DNA of 64,000 nucleotides from Nereida sp024640765 (GTDB lineage: Bacteria; Pseudomonadota; Alphaproteobacteria; Rhodobacterales; Rhodobacteraceae), in assembly GCA_024640765.1 (NCBI GenBank), contig JAHEEK010000001.1, positions 1 to 64,000 of the forward strand. The letters run 5' to 3'. Numbering within the stretch: position 1 is the first letter of the stretch; each line of letters opens with the position of its first letter. Made by a program: the position numbers and the translations under genes. A model generated the notes under the pieces. It was not told where the DNA came from. It did not search any database and saw only the letters and a list, made by a program, of their open reading frames with translations. Of this stretch, positions 17,296-26,456 are shown one piece after another.

Positions 17296-18313
17296 GTCAG
17301 CCGTCACTTTTTCTATCGCGGAAGCCCCGCCGTCGCGCCTTGATAAGGCGTTGGCCCGCGATGTGCCAGTCACCGCGAACCTTTCACGCTCGCGGCTTGG
17401 CAAATTGATCGCACAAGGCGCGGTTGAGGTGGACGGGACTGTCGTCACAGACATTAAGGCACGCGCGGCCGAGGGGATGCAGATAAGCATCACTGTGCCC
17501 GAAGCTACCGAAAGCCATATGTTGCCAGAAGACATTCCGCTGAATGTGATTTTTGAAGATGATGATCTGATTGTGATCAACAAGCCTGCGGGCATGGTCG
17601 TACATCCCGCGCCGGGCACGCCGTCTGGCACGTTAGTAAATGCGTTGATGCACCACTGCGGGGAAAGCCTGTCCGGTGTGGGCGGTGAAAAGCGCCCCGG
17701 AATTGTCCACCGTATCGACAAAGACACATCGGGCATTTTGGTCGTTGCAAAATCTGATCAGGCGCACCATGGGCTTGCGGCGCAATTTGAAGCCCATACA
17801 GTTGAGCGGTATTACCGCGCCGTCTGTTACGGTGTGCCGGACGCGAATGATCCCCGCCTGCGCGGTATTCGCGGTACGTCCTTTGAGCCAGGTAATATCT
17901 TGAAGCTTAACACCCATCTTGCGCGCCACAAAACGGACAGACAGCGTCAAGCCGTGCTGTTTGACGGTGGTCGTCACGCTGTAACGCGCGCGCGGTTGGT
18001 CGAACGTTTTGGCCAGCCTGAGACCCTCGCGCTTATTGAATGTTGGCTCGAAACCGGTCGGACGCACCAAATCCGCGTGCACATGGCACATGCGGGTCAT
18101 GGTCTGGTGGGGGATCCAACTTATGGTGGGCGGCGCAAACTGCCCCCCAAAGCGCTGAGTGCCGGTGCCCATGCGGCGGTGGCCGCGTTTAACCGACAGG
18201 CGTTGCATGCGGCCGTTTTGGGGTTTGAGCATCCTGTCAGTGGCGAAATGATGCGTTTTGAGGCCCCGCTTCCGGATGACATGGCAACGATGATCCAAGC
18301 GTTGCGGGGATAA
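17294..18313 (+). CDS. RluA/RluD-family 23S rRNA pseudouridine synthase
   Basis: An N-terminal S4 RNA-binding domain (SRSRLGKLIAQGAVEVDG) is followed by the RluA-type catalytic domain (GIVHRIDKDTSGILVVAK holds the catalytic aspartate in HRID). It also has VINKPAGMVVHPAPG and the C-terminal GRTHQIRVHMAHAGHGLVGD motif. The S4 domain and the 339-residue length point to RluD (U1911/1915/1917 of 23S rRNA), though RluC cannot be excluded. The start codon overlaps the divergent DUF6476 start. rpoH follows after 118 bases. Confidence 0.9.
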   Translation: MSAVTFSIAEAPPSRLDKALARDVPVTANLSRSRLGKLIAQGAVEVDGTVVTDIKARAAEGMQISITVPEATESHMLPEDIPLNVIFEDDDLIVINKPAGMVVHPAPGTPSGTLVNALMHHCGESLSGVGGEKRPGIVHRIDKDTSGILVVAKSDQAHHGLAAQFEAHTVERYYRAVCYGVPDANDPRLRGIRGTSFEPGNILKLNTHLARHKTDRQRQAVLFDGGRHAVTRARLVERFGQPETLALIECWLETGRTHQIRVHMAHAGHGLVGDPTYGGRRKLPPKALSAGAHAAVAAFNRQALHAAVLGFEHPVSGEMMRFEAPLPDDMATMIQALRG

Positions 18314-18431
18314 TATTCTATTCATGAGTTGGTAACAGTTTCGTGAGGATACCCTTGCGAGGGCGCATTTGCGCACCCATATCTATGCCAGCGCGGACGC
18401 TTCCGCTGACTTTGACCATGAGGGGCTTACA

Positions 18432-19328
18432 ATGGCGAACTACACAACTCTGCCTGCACCCACGCCCGAGGGCGGGCTTAACCGTTACATGCAAGAAATC
18501 CGGAAGTTTCCGATGTTGGAGCCGGAAGAAGAATACATGCTTGCCAAGCGTTATTTAGACCATGACGACAGCGGTGCGGCCCATAAGCTTGTAACATCGC
18601 ACCTGCGTTTGGCGGCAAAAATTGCCATGGGGTATCGTGGCTATGGGTTGCCGCAGGCGGAAGTCATTTCAGAGGCGAACGTAGGCCTGATGCAGGCTGT
18701 GAAGCGGTTTGATCCTGAAAAAGGGTTCCGCCTGGCGACATACGCGATGTGGTGGATCCGCGCGTCCATTCAGGAATACGTTCTGCGGTCATGGAGCCTT
18801 GTGAAGCTTGGTACGACATCCGCGCAAAAGAAACTTTTCTTCAACTTGCGCAAAGCCAAAAAGAAGATCGGTGCGCTTGAAGATGGCGATCTGCGTCCTG
18901 AAAATGTCGCACGCATCGCACAAGAACTCAGCGTGACGGAGGATGAAGTTGTGTCCATGAACCGCCGTTTGTCGGGTGGAGATGCATCGCTGAACGCGAT
19001 GGTGTCAAATGACTGTGAAGGCGCGATGGAATGGCAAGACTGGCTTGAGGATGAAGATGCAACCCAAGCGGATGACTACGCCGAAAAGGACGAGTTGGAT
19101 ACGCGCCGCGCGCTTCTGAGCGAGGCGATGGTGGTGCTGAACGATCGCGAGAAAGATATCCTGACGCAGCGCCGTTTGGCCGAAAAGCCAGTCACGCTTG
19201 AAGATTTGAGCGGTCAGTATTCTGTCAGTCGTGAGCGGATCAGGCAGATTGAAGTGCGCGCGTTTGAGAAGCTGCAAAACAAAATGCGCGAACTTGCCGG
19301 TGCCAAAGGTTTGCTGGAAGAGGCGTGA
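18432..19328 (+). CDS. rpoH: Heat-shock sigma factor RpoH (sigma-32)
   Basis: RpoH directs transcription of chaperone and protease genes. Region 2 carries LRLAAKIAMGYRGYGLPQAEVI and FDPEKGFRLATYAMWWIRAS. The RpoH box, which distinguishes the family, reads QKKLFFNLRKAKKKI. Region 4 carries LSGQYSVSRERIRQIEVRA. The length is 298 residues. ATG 18432 (MANYTTLPAPTPEGGLNRYM) is chosen over an earlier in-frame start at 18369 because the extra residues are not family-like. A terminator follows. Some Rhodobacterales have a second rpoH, which is not in this window. Confidence 0.95.
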   Translation: MANYTTLPAPTPEGGLNRYMQEIRKFPMLEPEEEYMLAKRYLDHDDSGAAHKLVTSHLRLAAKIAMGYRGYGLPQAEVISEANVGLMQAVKRFDPEKGFRLATYAMWWIRASIQEYVLRSWSLVKLGTTSAQKKLFFNLRKAKKKIGALEDGDLRPENVARIAQELSVTEDEVVSMNRRLSGGDASLNAMVSNDCEGAMEWQDWLEDEDATQADDYAEKDELDTRRALLSEAMVVLNDREKDILTQRRLAEKPVTLEDLSGQYSVSRERIRQIEVRAFEKLQNKMRELAGAKGLLEEA

Positions 19329-19369
19329 GCCAGAGCAAAACGTATGATTTGAAACTAACTATCCTGTTG

Positions 19370-19407
19370 ATTATCCCCGTCGATACCTCCGGCGGGGATA
19401 TTTTTTA
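19370..19407 (+). terminator. Terminator after rpoH
   Basis: TATCCCCG pairs with CGGGGATA across a 14-base loop and is followed by TTTTTT. It lies between convergent rpoH and the isomerase gene. Confidence 0.85.
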
Positions 19408-19420
19408 ACAAAAGAAGCGT

Positions 19421-20185
19421 TTAGAATTTGTATTTTGTAAGCCAGTCAAGCGTGGGTGGTGTTGGACCATTAGGCTTATATTCTGCGCCAAGCGGGGCGG
19501 CGTAACCTAGTGACTTCAAATGCGCGAAGATATGTTCATAGGACAGCTCACCGCGATCCGGCGTGCTGCGGTCTGGCACAGAAGCGAACTGAATATGGCC
19601 AATGATGCTTTGCAGCTTTGTTAGACGGTTGGTGATATCACCTTCCATCAGTTGTACGTGATAGCAATCGAACATCAGTTTTAAATTTGGCGCACCTACA
19701 TCAGTGATGATTTGCTGTGATTGGGATGTGGTCGACAGAAAGTATCCCGGTGCATCGTAGTGATTAAGCGGTTCAATTACGATCCCAATGCCATGCGGAG
19801 CAGCTTTTGCGCAGGCGTATGTCAGGTTTTCACAAAACACATCGTGCGCTTCTGCGCCTTGGGCAAACCCCGCCATTGCATGGATATTTGCAGTACCGGT
19901 GATACGTGCGTACTCAATCGCTTGGTCGATCGCCGCGCGCGCCTCAGTCATTCGGTTGGGCAGGGCGTTTAGACCATTTTCCCCCTTTGAAAGATCACCG
20001 CGGATAGTATTGAGGCCCAGCATGTTGAGCCCCGCGTGTGTCAGTGCCAGCGCAACATCTTCGGCGGGTGTGCCGTATGGCCAGTGGCATTCAACCGCAT
20101 CAAAGCCGGCCACTTTGGCGGCGCGGATGGCATCCGTCAGGGGCAACTCGCTCCATAAAAAGCCAAGGTTGGCCGAAAACTTCAC
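19421..20185 (-). CDS. otnI: Hydroxypyruvate isomerase / 2-oxo-tetronate isomerase
   Basis: This is a 254-residue xylose-isomerase-like TIM barrel (MKFSANLGFLWSELPLTDAI at the start; VIEPLNHYDAPGYFLST and LMFDCYHVQLMEGDIT hold metal ligands E, D and H; GAEYKPNGPT lies near the end). The family converts hydroxypyruvate to tartronate semialdehyde or isomerises 2-oxo-tetronates. It overlaps the L-threonate dehydrogenase gene by four bases, which favours the OtnI role in L-threonate or D-erythronate breakdown. The matching kinase (OtnK) and aldolase (OtnC) are not adjacent. Confidence 0.82.
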   Translation of the reverse strand: MKFSANLGFLWSELPLTDAIRAAKVAGFDAVECHWPYGTPAEDVALALTHAGLNMLGLNTIRGDLSKGENGLNALPNRMTEARAAIDQAIEYARITGTANIHAMAGFAQGAEAHDVFCENLTYACAKAAPHGIGIVIEPLNHYDAPGYFLSTTSQSQQIITDVGAPNLKLMFDCYHVQLMEGDITNRLTKLQSIIGHIQFASVPDRSTPDRGELSYEHIFAHLKSLGYAAPLGAEYKPNGPTPPTLDWLTKYKF

Positions 20186-21081
20186 AAGGGCGTTCCGTTT
20201 GGCAGGTTTAGCCCCGCTTGGGCGGCGTAGACTTTTGCGACGGCTGCATCGTCTTCAAAACCCAAACCTGCTTCAACTGCTTTGGCGTATTGTGCAAGCG
20301 CAGTTTTGGTAATGGGGGCGTCAAAATCTGCCTGATCCGCAATATCCAGAACAATGCCGAGGTCCTTGGGCCAGATGTTGACCGATGAGCGCGGCGTGTA
20401 ATCGCCGTCTGCAATATGAGGTGCGCGGTTTTCCAGCATCCAAGACGTGCCAGCACATTTTGAGATAACATCGATGAACGACGTAGGGCTAACACCTTGG
20501 GTCATGCCGAAGGTGATGGCTTCGGCCATGGCTGCAATATGGACGCCTGCCAACATCTGGTTCACGGCTTTCATGGCTGATCCCGCACCGGCTTCATCAC
20601 CCAATGGAAAAACCGTTTCGGCGATGCTGTTAATGACGTCTTTCGCGCCCTCAAATGCATCTGCGCTGCCTGATGCCATAACGGAGAGCGCGCCATTTGC
20701 AGCTTTTGCTGCCCCACCCGAAATTGGCGCGTCCAAATAATGCAGGCCGAGCGTTTGAGCGTGCGCTTCCATGTCGCGCGCAAATTCTGGTGGCACAGTG
20801 GCGCAAGAAATGACGGTCGCACCTTTGCGCATTTGCGCGGCGATACCGTTTTGGCCGAACAGAACATCCTCTGTTTGCGCCGCGTTAAGAACAACCAACA
20901 CTGCCACATCAATGTCAGCGTAATCGGGCAGGCTCGCCTGACCGCCTTCCGTGATGAATTTGGCTGTGGTGGCCTCAACGACGTCACGCCCCCACACGTT
21001 GTGACCACCGCGCAGGGCAGATTGCGCGATGCCGTATCCCATTGAGCCAAGGCCGATAACGGCAACATTTTTGGCGCTCAT
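20182..21081 (-). CDS. ltnD: L-threonate dehydrogenase (beta-hydroxyacid dehydrogenase family)
   Basis: The Rossmann motif VIGLGSMGYGIA is at the N-terminus. The substrate motif DAPISGGAAKAANG and the catalytic lysine region GSAMKAVNQMLAGVHIAAM follow. This family oxidises 3-hydroxy acids with NAD; the LtnD subgroup oxidises L-threonate or D-erythronate at C2. A hydroxyisobutyrate or tartronate-semialdehyde reductase is the alternative, but the pairing with an OtnI-type isomerase favours LtnD. ATG 21081 is used; an upstream in-frame start at 21105 lies inside pepF. It sits one base downstream of the pepF stop. Confidence 0.82.
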   Translation of the reverse strand: MSAKNVAVIGLGSMGYGIAQSALRGGHNVWGRDVVEATTAKFITEGGQASLPDYADIDVAVLVVLNAAQTEDVLFGQNGIAAQMRKGATVISCATVPPEFARDMEAHAQTLGLHYLDAPISGGAAKAANGALSVMASGSADAFEGAKDVINSIAETVFPLGDEAGAGSAMKAVNQMLAGVHIAAMAEAITFGMTQGVSPTSFIDVISKCAGTSWMLENRAPHIADGDYTPRSSVNIWPKDLGIVLDIADQADFDAPITKTALAQYAKAVEAGLGFEDDAAVAKVYAAQAGLNLPNGTPL

Positions 21082-21082
21082 C

Positions 21083-22882
21083 TTAGGCGTCCTCCATGGC
21101 TTCAAGCTCGTCGATCATTGCGCTGATCATCGACAGGCCTTTGTCCCAAAACGCCGGATCGGATGCATCAAGGCCAAATGGGGCAAGCAATTCTTTGTGG
21201 TGCTTTGACCCGCCCGCGCGCAGCATATCGAAGTATTTGTCCTGAAACTCTGCGCCGCTTTCCTCAAAGACCGCATAAAGCGCGTTCACAAGGCCGTCGC
21301 CGAAGGCGTATGCATAGACGTAGAATGGCGAGTGAACGAAGTGCGGAATATAGGCCCAAAATGTCTCGTAGCCGTCTTGGAACTCAAACACGGGGCCAAG
21401 CGAGGCCGCTTGCACGGACATCCAAAGCACGTTGATGTCATCTGGCGTCAGTTCGCCTTCGGCGCGGGCAGCGTGTAGCTTGCATTCAAAGTCGTAGAAC
21501 GCAATTTGGCGCACAACCGTGTTGATCATGTCTTCGACTTTGCCCGCCAGCAAGGTTTTGCGCTCGGCTTGGGTTTTCGCCGCGTCTAGCAATTTACGGA
21601 ACGTGAGCATTTCGCCGAACACAGAGGCAGTCTCGGCTAGTGTAAGCGGGGTCGAGGACAGTAGCTCGCCTTGCTCTGCGGCAAGCACTTGGTGAACACC
21701 GTGCCCCAGCTCATGGGCGAGGGTCATGACATCGCGCGGTTTGCCAAGGTAGTTCAGCATCACATAGGGGTGCGCATCAGTAACCGTTGGGTGAGCAAAA
21801 GCACCGGGTGCCTTGCCTGGTTTCACAGCCGCATCAATCCAGCCTTTTGTAAAGAACGGCTCAGCCAGATCAGCCATACGCAGGTCAAAATCAGCGTAGG
21901 CTTCCATAACGGTCCGCTGTGCTGTTTCCCAGTTTACCGGTGTTGGATCATCTTGGGGCAGGGGCGCGTTTCGGTCCCATGTTTGCATTTTCTCAAGCCC
22001 AAGCCACTTGGCTTTCAAAGCATAGTAGCGGTGGCTCAACTTGGGGTAGGCGGCAACAACCGCATCGCGAAGGGCTTCCACCACTTCGGGTTCTACATGG
22101 TTTGACAGATGGCGTCCGGTTTGCGGCGTTTCCATCCCGCGCCATTTATCCTCGACCGATTTTCCTTTGGCCAATGTGTTGTGGATGCGCGCGAAGGTAC
22201 GGATGTTTTTATCAAATACGCGGGCAAGTTCGCGGGAGGCTGCTTCGCGTTTCGCACCGTCTGAGTCCGTCAGCAGGTTCAACGCGCTTTCGATGTTGAC
22301 GCTTTCGCCCTCTATTTCGAATTCCAAACCTGCTATGGTTTCATCAAACAAGCGGTTCCATGCGGCAGCGCCCACAACGGACTGATCGTGTAGAAACTTT
22401 TCCAACTCATCTGACAGCTGGTAGGGCTTCATCGCGCGCATGCGTTCAAAGACTGGTTTATAGCGCGCCAAGTCAGCGTTTTGTGCAAGCAAGCCCGCCA
22501 GATGCGCATCATCAAGGCGATTAAACTCAAGACCATAGAACACCAGCGGTGTGGTAAAGTTGGTGATGCTGTCTTGGCAGTTTGACATAAACTGCGCGCG
22601 CTCACCGTCTGTGGTGTTTTGGTAGTAGCGCAGTCCGGCGAACGACATGATGCGGCCTGCGATCATGTCGATTTTTTCATAGCGACGCACGGCATTTAGC
22701 AATTCATCTGCGCTTAAGCCAGCTAACTTGCCCTCATAACTTGCGGCGAAATCAGCGCATTCGGCTTCGAGCCAAGCCATGTCTTTGTGCAACTGATCCG
22801 CGTCAGAGCTTTCATAGAGATCAGACAAATCCCAATTGGGTAGGTCACCGAAATCGGTTTGGGTCGTTGGTGCATCAAGCAT
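21083..22882 (-). CDS. pepF: M3 family oligoendopeptidase F
   Basis: This cytoplasmic zinc metallopeptidase degrades oligopeptides. The HELGH zinc motif is at residues 390-394 (MTLAHELGHGVHQVL), followed by the third ligand region LAETASVFGEML. The length of 599 residues is typical of the PepF/M3B group. It is first in a minus-strand run with ltnD and otnI, perhaps by proximity rather than function. All catalytic residues are present. Confidence 0.93.
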   Translation of the reverse strand: MLDAPTTQTDFGDLPNWDLSDLYESSDADQLHKDMAWLEAECADFAASYEGKLAGLSADELLNAVRRYEKIDMIAGRIMSFAGLRYYQNTTDGERAQFMSNCQDSITNFTTPLVFYGLEFNRLDDAHLAGLLAQNADLARYKPVFERMRAMKPYQLSDELEKFLHDQSVVGAAAWNRLFDETIAGLEFEIEGESVNIESALNLLTDSDGAKREAASRELARVFDKNIRTFARIHNTLAKGKSVEDKWRGMETPQTGRHLSNHVEPEVVEALRDAVVAAYPKLSHRYYALKAKWLGLEKMQTWDRNAPLPQDDPTPVNWETAQRTVMEAYADFDLRMADLAEPFFTKGWIDAAVKPGKAPGAFAHPTVTDAHPYVMLNYLGKPRDVMTLAHELGHGVHQVLAAEQGELLSSTPLTLAETASVFGEMLTFRKLLDAAKTQAERKTLLAGKVEDMINTVVRQIAFYDFECKLHAARAEGELTPDDINVLWMSVQAASLGPVFEFQDGYETFWAYIPHFVHSPFYVYAYAFGDGLVNALYAVFEESGAEFQDKYFDMLRAGGSKHHKELLAPFGLDASDPAFWDKGLSMISAMIDELEAMEDA

Positions 22883-22975
22883 GTCGGTGTCCTTTTATGA
22901 TTTGTTATGGCGAACTTATGGCCGCAGGGGGCGGGTTGAAAGAGCACGCAGATGGAATTTTGAAAAAAACAAAGT

Positions 22976-24565
22976 CTATCCGAATTGGCGCAGCATTTCT
23001 TGAAGGTCCTCAAGTGTGTTGATCTCGTCCAGCGGCTTGTCTTGGCGCCACCGCAGCATGCGCGGAAAGCGAAGCGCGATCCCCGATTTATGGCGCGGCG
23101 AGGCTTGGATGCCTTCAAAAGCGATCTCAAACACATGCTGCGGTGTGACTTGGCGCACAGGTCCAAAACGTTGCAATGTGTTCTTCTTGACCCATGACGT
23201 GATCTGTTTGAATTCCGCATCCGTCAGGCCTGAATAAGCTTTGGTGAAAGGCACTAATTCGTTGCCGCTTTTGACCGCAAATGTATAGTCCGTAAACAAG
23301 GTGGCGCGGCGCCCGTGACCTGCTTGGGCATAGATCATTACCGCATCAATTGTGAGCGGGTCGACTTTCCATTTCCACCAATCGCCTTTTTTGCGCCCTG
23401 CCAGATAAGGGCTTGAAAGACGTTTCAGCATTAACCCTTCTGCATTCACCTCTCGTGCGGTTTCGCGGGCCTCTGCCAGCGTATCCCAAGAAGTTGCAGG
23501 TACCTGTTTGGACAGTGCAATTGGCAAATCGGTTGGCAGATTTTCAATCAAGCTTGCGAGTAAATGCCGCCGCTCTGACAAAGGTTTTTCGCGGATATCA
23601 GTGCCGTGCCATTCAAGTAGATCATAGGCTTGCAGAATTACGGGGGCCTCGATCAGCATCTTTTTGGGCACCGTTTTGCGGCCAATCCGTTTTTGCAAAA
23701 CATTGAACGACAAAGGCACGCCGTTTTGAAAAGCGAGGACTTCACCGTCGATAACGGTACCGTCGGGCAGAAAATCGCGCAGTTGTGCAAACTCTGGAAA
23801 GCGGTCTGTCATCAACTCTTCCCCGCGCGACCACAGCTGATGTGCACCGCCGCGCTTGATGAGTTGCCCTCGGATGCCGTCCCATTTAAGCTCTGCGCAC
23901 CAATCACTTATGGGCCCAAGCTGATCTATGTCATCAACGCCGTGGGCCAAATAAAACGGGTAGGGTTTGGATAAATCCGCCTCAGGGTCGTCTTGCAGAA
24001 CCAGTTGGTCAAATGTGATGCTGTCAGGTGTCCAACTGCCCATTAACTTATGGGTAAGGGCGGCTTCATCTTGGTCAGTGCATTGCGCAAGCGCGCGGGT
24101 CACCAGCTTTTGTGATACGCCAACCCGAAAATTGCCTGTCAGTAGTTTGTTGAACAAAAAGCGTTCAGTTGTGTTGAGCCGGTCCCACGCGTCCAGAATG
24201 ATTTTCTTGCGTACAGCCTCTTGTAGGGGGGCGATTGATTGTACGGTTTTGATCCAATGGGTCAGCGGCTGATCGTCGTGTTGCCGTGCTGGGGGCAGGA
24301 CGAGGGCGATGGTTTCCGCCAAGTCGCCCACGATCGGGTAGCATTCCTCAAAAAGCCAAGGGGGGATGCCGGCAAGCTCAGCGGCCCATTCCCGCAGCAG
24401 GGTTGTTGTGACTGCACGTTTGGGGCGACGCCCTGAAAACAGTGCGATGCACCAGAGTTTGTCGCTGTCTGAGGCGGTCTCGAAAAACGCGCGCAGGGCT
24501 GCCACTTTGCTTGTGGTTTTGGTGGTCTGGTCCAGCGTGGTGAAAAGCGTTGCGAAATCCTGCAT
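22976..24565 (-). CDS. ATP-dependent DNA ligase (exonuclease-linked type)
   Basis: The nucleotidyltransferase motif I AELKWDGIRGQ places the adenylated lysine at residue 227. Motifs III-V follow (GTVIDGEVLAF; EGLMLKRLSSPYLAGRKKGD; WWKWK), and a C-terminal OB fold ends near LRFPRMLRWRQDKPLDEINT. The N-terminal 200 residues form the DNA-binding domain seen in LigB/LigC-type bacterial ligases. The start overlaps the stop of the exonuclease gene (TAATG). This pairing belongs to a proposed repair module with the helicase Lhr and an MPE phosphoesterase, neither of which is here. It is distinct from the replicative NAD ligase. Confidence 0.92.
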   Translation of the reverse strand: MQDFATLFTTLDQTTKTTSKVAALRAFFETASDSDKLWCIALFSGRRPKRAVTTTLLREWAAELAGIPPWLFEECYPIVGDLAETIALVLPPARQHDDQPLTHWIKTVQSIAPLQEAVRKKIILDAWDRLNTTERFLFNKLLTGNFRVGVSQKLVTRALAQCTDQDEAALTHKLMGSWTPDSITFDQLVLQDDPEADLSKPYPFYLAHGVDDIDQLGPISDWCAELKWDGIRGQLIKRGGAHQLWSRGEELMTDRFPEFAQLRDFLPDGTVIDGEVLAFQNGVPLSFNVLQKRIGRKTVPKKMLIEAPVILQAYDLLEWHGTDIREKPLSERRHLLASLIENLPTDLPIALSKQVPATSWDTLAEARETAREVNAEGLMLKRLSSPYLAGRKKGDWWKWKVDPLTIDAVMIYAQAGHGRRATLFTDYTFAVKSGNELVPFTKAYSGLTDAEFKQITSWVKKNTLQRFGPVRQVTPQHVFEIAFEGIQASPRHKSGIALRFPRMLRWRQDKPLDEINTLEDLQEMLRQFG

Positions 24566-25602
24566 TAGATTACTGCACCCGCGTCGTGAGTATCCCGTTG
24601 CGGGGCGTCGCTGTCATCTGCCTCATCGCCGCCGTAGTCTGTGCTGACGACATGGGCATCATAACCTTGATCGCGCAGCCACTTGGTGAACACGGAGGTA
24701 TAGCCGTGTGTAACGAAAATGCGCTCGGCTCCTGTTTCGGCGATGGCGCTGTTCAGTTCGGTCCAATCGGCATGGTCAGATATGATGAAACCCCTTTCGG
24801 CGGCGCGGCGGCGCTTGACCCCGCGAAGGGCCATCCAGCCGCTTGCGAAGGCTTGCGATTGGGGGCCGAATTTCTTGGACCATGGGCCAAACGCGGAAGG
24901 GGGGCAGATGACCAGTGCGCTCGGGTATTTTTTAAGGTCTGTCTCAGCTGTGACGCGCACCGTGTCGAGTAGCTGCAATCCTTGGGCGCGCAGAATGTCG
25001 TTGGTGTTTTCGATTGAGGCATGGGTCAATATCGGCCCGATTGAGGCATCAACACAGGACATCAAACGCTGCGCTTTGCCTAACGCATAGGCCCCAAGAA
25101 TTGACGCCTTGCCTTCCGCGCGGTTTGCGGCCCACCACGTATTGATCTGATCGGCCACCACTTGTTGTGGCTGCCATTTAAAGATGGGCAGCCCAAATGT
25201 GCTTTCAGTAATAAATGCATGGCAGCGTACAGGCTCAAAAGGTTCTGAAAAGCCGTCATTTGTTGTTTTGTAATCCCCCGAGGCAACCCAGACCTCGCCA
25301 GCCACTTCTACCCGTATCTGAGCAGATCCGGGTACGTGTCCAGCGGGATGAAAGCTGACTCTCGCGTCACCAATCTGTACGGTCTCTGCGTAATTCACTG
25401 TGTCAATCGACACATCCCCCAGCCTGTGTTGCATCACTGGAGCAGCGGCTTTGGTGGCCAGATAACTGCCCATGCCCCAGCGTGCGTGATCCGAGTGCCC
25501 ATGAGTGATCAATGCGCGCTCAACACGGCCCCAAGGGTCAATATAAAAGTCGCCCGCCGGACAGTAGATGCCCTTATCGGTAAAAGTTAGCACGTTGCTC
25601 AT
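24565..25602 (-). CDS. Ligase-associated DNA exonuclease (metallo-beta-lactamase fold)
   Basis: The metal site HGHSDH (in LITHGHSDHARWG, residues about 33-45) and the second ligand region FHPAGHVPGSAQ mark an MBL-fold nuclease. The beta-CASP part includes YALGKAQRLM and FIISDHADWTEL. The family is the SNM1/artemis-like exonuclease coded next to LigB-type ligases and is thought to trim DNA ends before sealing. The length of 345 residues is typical. The last residues are acidic (DYGGDEADDSDAPQ). Translation is coupled to the ligase. Confidence 0.93.
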   Translation of the reverse strand: MSNVLTFTDKGIYCPAGDFYIDPWGRVERALITHGHSDHARWGMGSYLATKAAAPVMQHRLGDVSIDTVNYAETVQIGDARVSFHPAGHVPGSAQIRVEVAGEVWVASGDYKTTNDGFSEPFEPVRCHAFITESTFGLPIFKWQPQQVVADQINTWWAANRAEGKASILGAYALGKAQRLMSCVDASIGPILTHASIENTNDILRAQGLQLLDTVRVTAETDLKKYPSALVICPPSAFGPWSKKFGPQSQAFASGWMALRGVKRRRAAERGFIISDHADWTELNSAIAETGAERIFVTHGYTSVFTKWLRDQGYDAHVVSTDYGGDEADDSDAPQRDTHDAGAVI

Positions 25603-25691
25603 GGCCTAAAGTGTAGTGCGGGTTGCGCAGGGTGCAATTTGTGTATTTGTCTGTCGGCAGATTTATCTCATTCAATGCGGAGAGCCGACAC

Positions 25692-26450
25692 ATGGGCATT
25701 GCAGATTTCAAACAAAGAATGGCGTCTGGCGCGCCTTTGGCGGGCACGTTCTTGAAAACCGCAAGCCACGAGTTGGTCGAGATTTTTGCGCGCTCAGAGT
25801 TGGATTTTATCTGTCTTGATGCAGAGCATGCACCGTTTGATCGCGCACGGATGGATGCCTGCATGGCCGTATCCCGCGCGTTGGATTTCCCAGTGTTGGT
25901 GCGTGTGGCTGACGGCAGTGCCAAAGAGATTTTACAAGCGCTTGATATGGGCGCAACGGGCATCGTTTGCCCCCATGTGGACAGTGTGCAAAAGGCGCAA
26001 GAGTTGGCGAAGAATTGTCACTTCGGCTTGGGTGGCCGCGGATTTGCCGGATCAACCCGCTGGGCAGGCTTTGCAACGCGGCCCATGCCCGAGGTATTGG
26101 CGCAGACAGATCAAACCGTTGTGATTGCCCAAATCGAAGAACCCGCCGGTGTGGAGGATATTGAAGGCATTGCCGCAGTTGAGGGCGTTGACGGTATCTT
26201 TATCGGTCCGGCAGATTTATCTGTGGGCTACGGCTATAACCACCAAACAAGTGATGAACTTTTTGCGGCGTTTGAACGTTGCGGCGCCGCTGCCAAAGCC
26301 AACGGCAAAACCTACATGAGCTGGGTCCCCAACGGTGCCAAGGCGAAAGAGTGGTCAAAATACGGGATGAGCATGTTCTTCATCGGGTCCGAGCATAGCT
26401 GGATGCTGCGGGGCGCAAACGCAGATGCGGCAGGCGTGCACGAAATTTAA
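25692..26450 (+). CDS. HpcH/HpaI family aldolase
   Basis: This is a class II, metal-dependent aldolase of about 252 residues that cleaves 2-oxo-3-deoxy acids or condenses pyruvate with an aldehyde. Typical motifs are GTFLKTASHELVEIFARSEL, DFICLDAEHAPFDRARMDA, the arginine segment VLVRVADGSAKEI, and the metal loop QIEEPAGVEDIEGIAA with VDGIFIGPADLSVGYG. ATG 25692 is chosen because upstream in-frame codons look unrelated. Substrate cannot be told. Nearby sugar-acid genes (ltnD, otnI) make a role in sugar-acid breakdown possible. Confidence 0.87.
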   Translation: MGIADFKQRMASGAPLAGTFLKTASHELVEIFARSELDFICLDAEHAPFDRARMDACMAVSRALDFPVLVRVADGSAKEILQALDMGATGIVCPHVDSVQKAQELAKNCHFGLGGRGFAGSTRWAGFATRPMPEVLAQTDQTVVIAQIEEPAGVEDIEGIAAVEGVDGIFIGPADLSVGYGYNHQTSDELFAAFERCGAAAKANGKTYMSWVPNGAKAKEWSKYGMSMFFIGSEHSWMLRGANADAAGVHEI

Positions 26451-26456
26451 GCGGCG

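Noticed and set aside
17296..17736. Long N-terminal extension of the DUF6476 protein
   Set aside because: It is the antisense of the pseudouridine synthase, and the family-like N-terminus begins at 17295.
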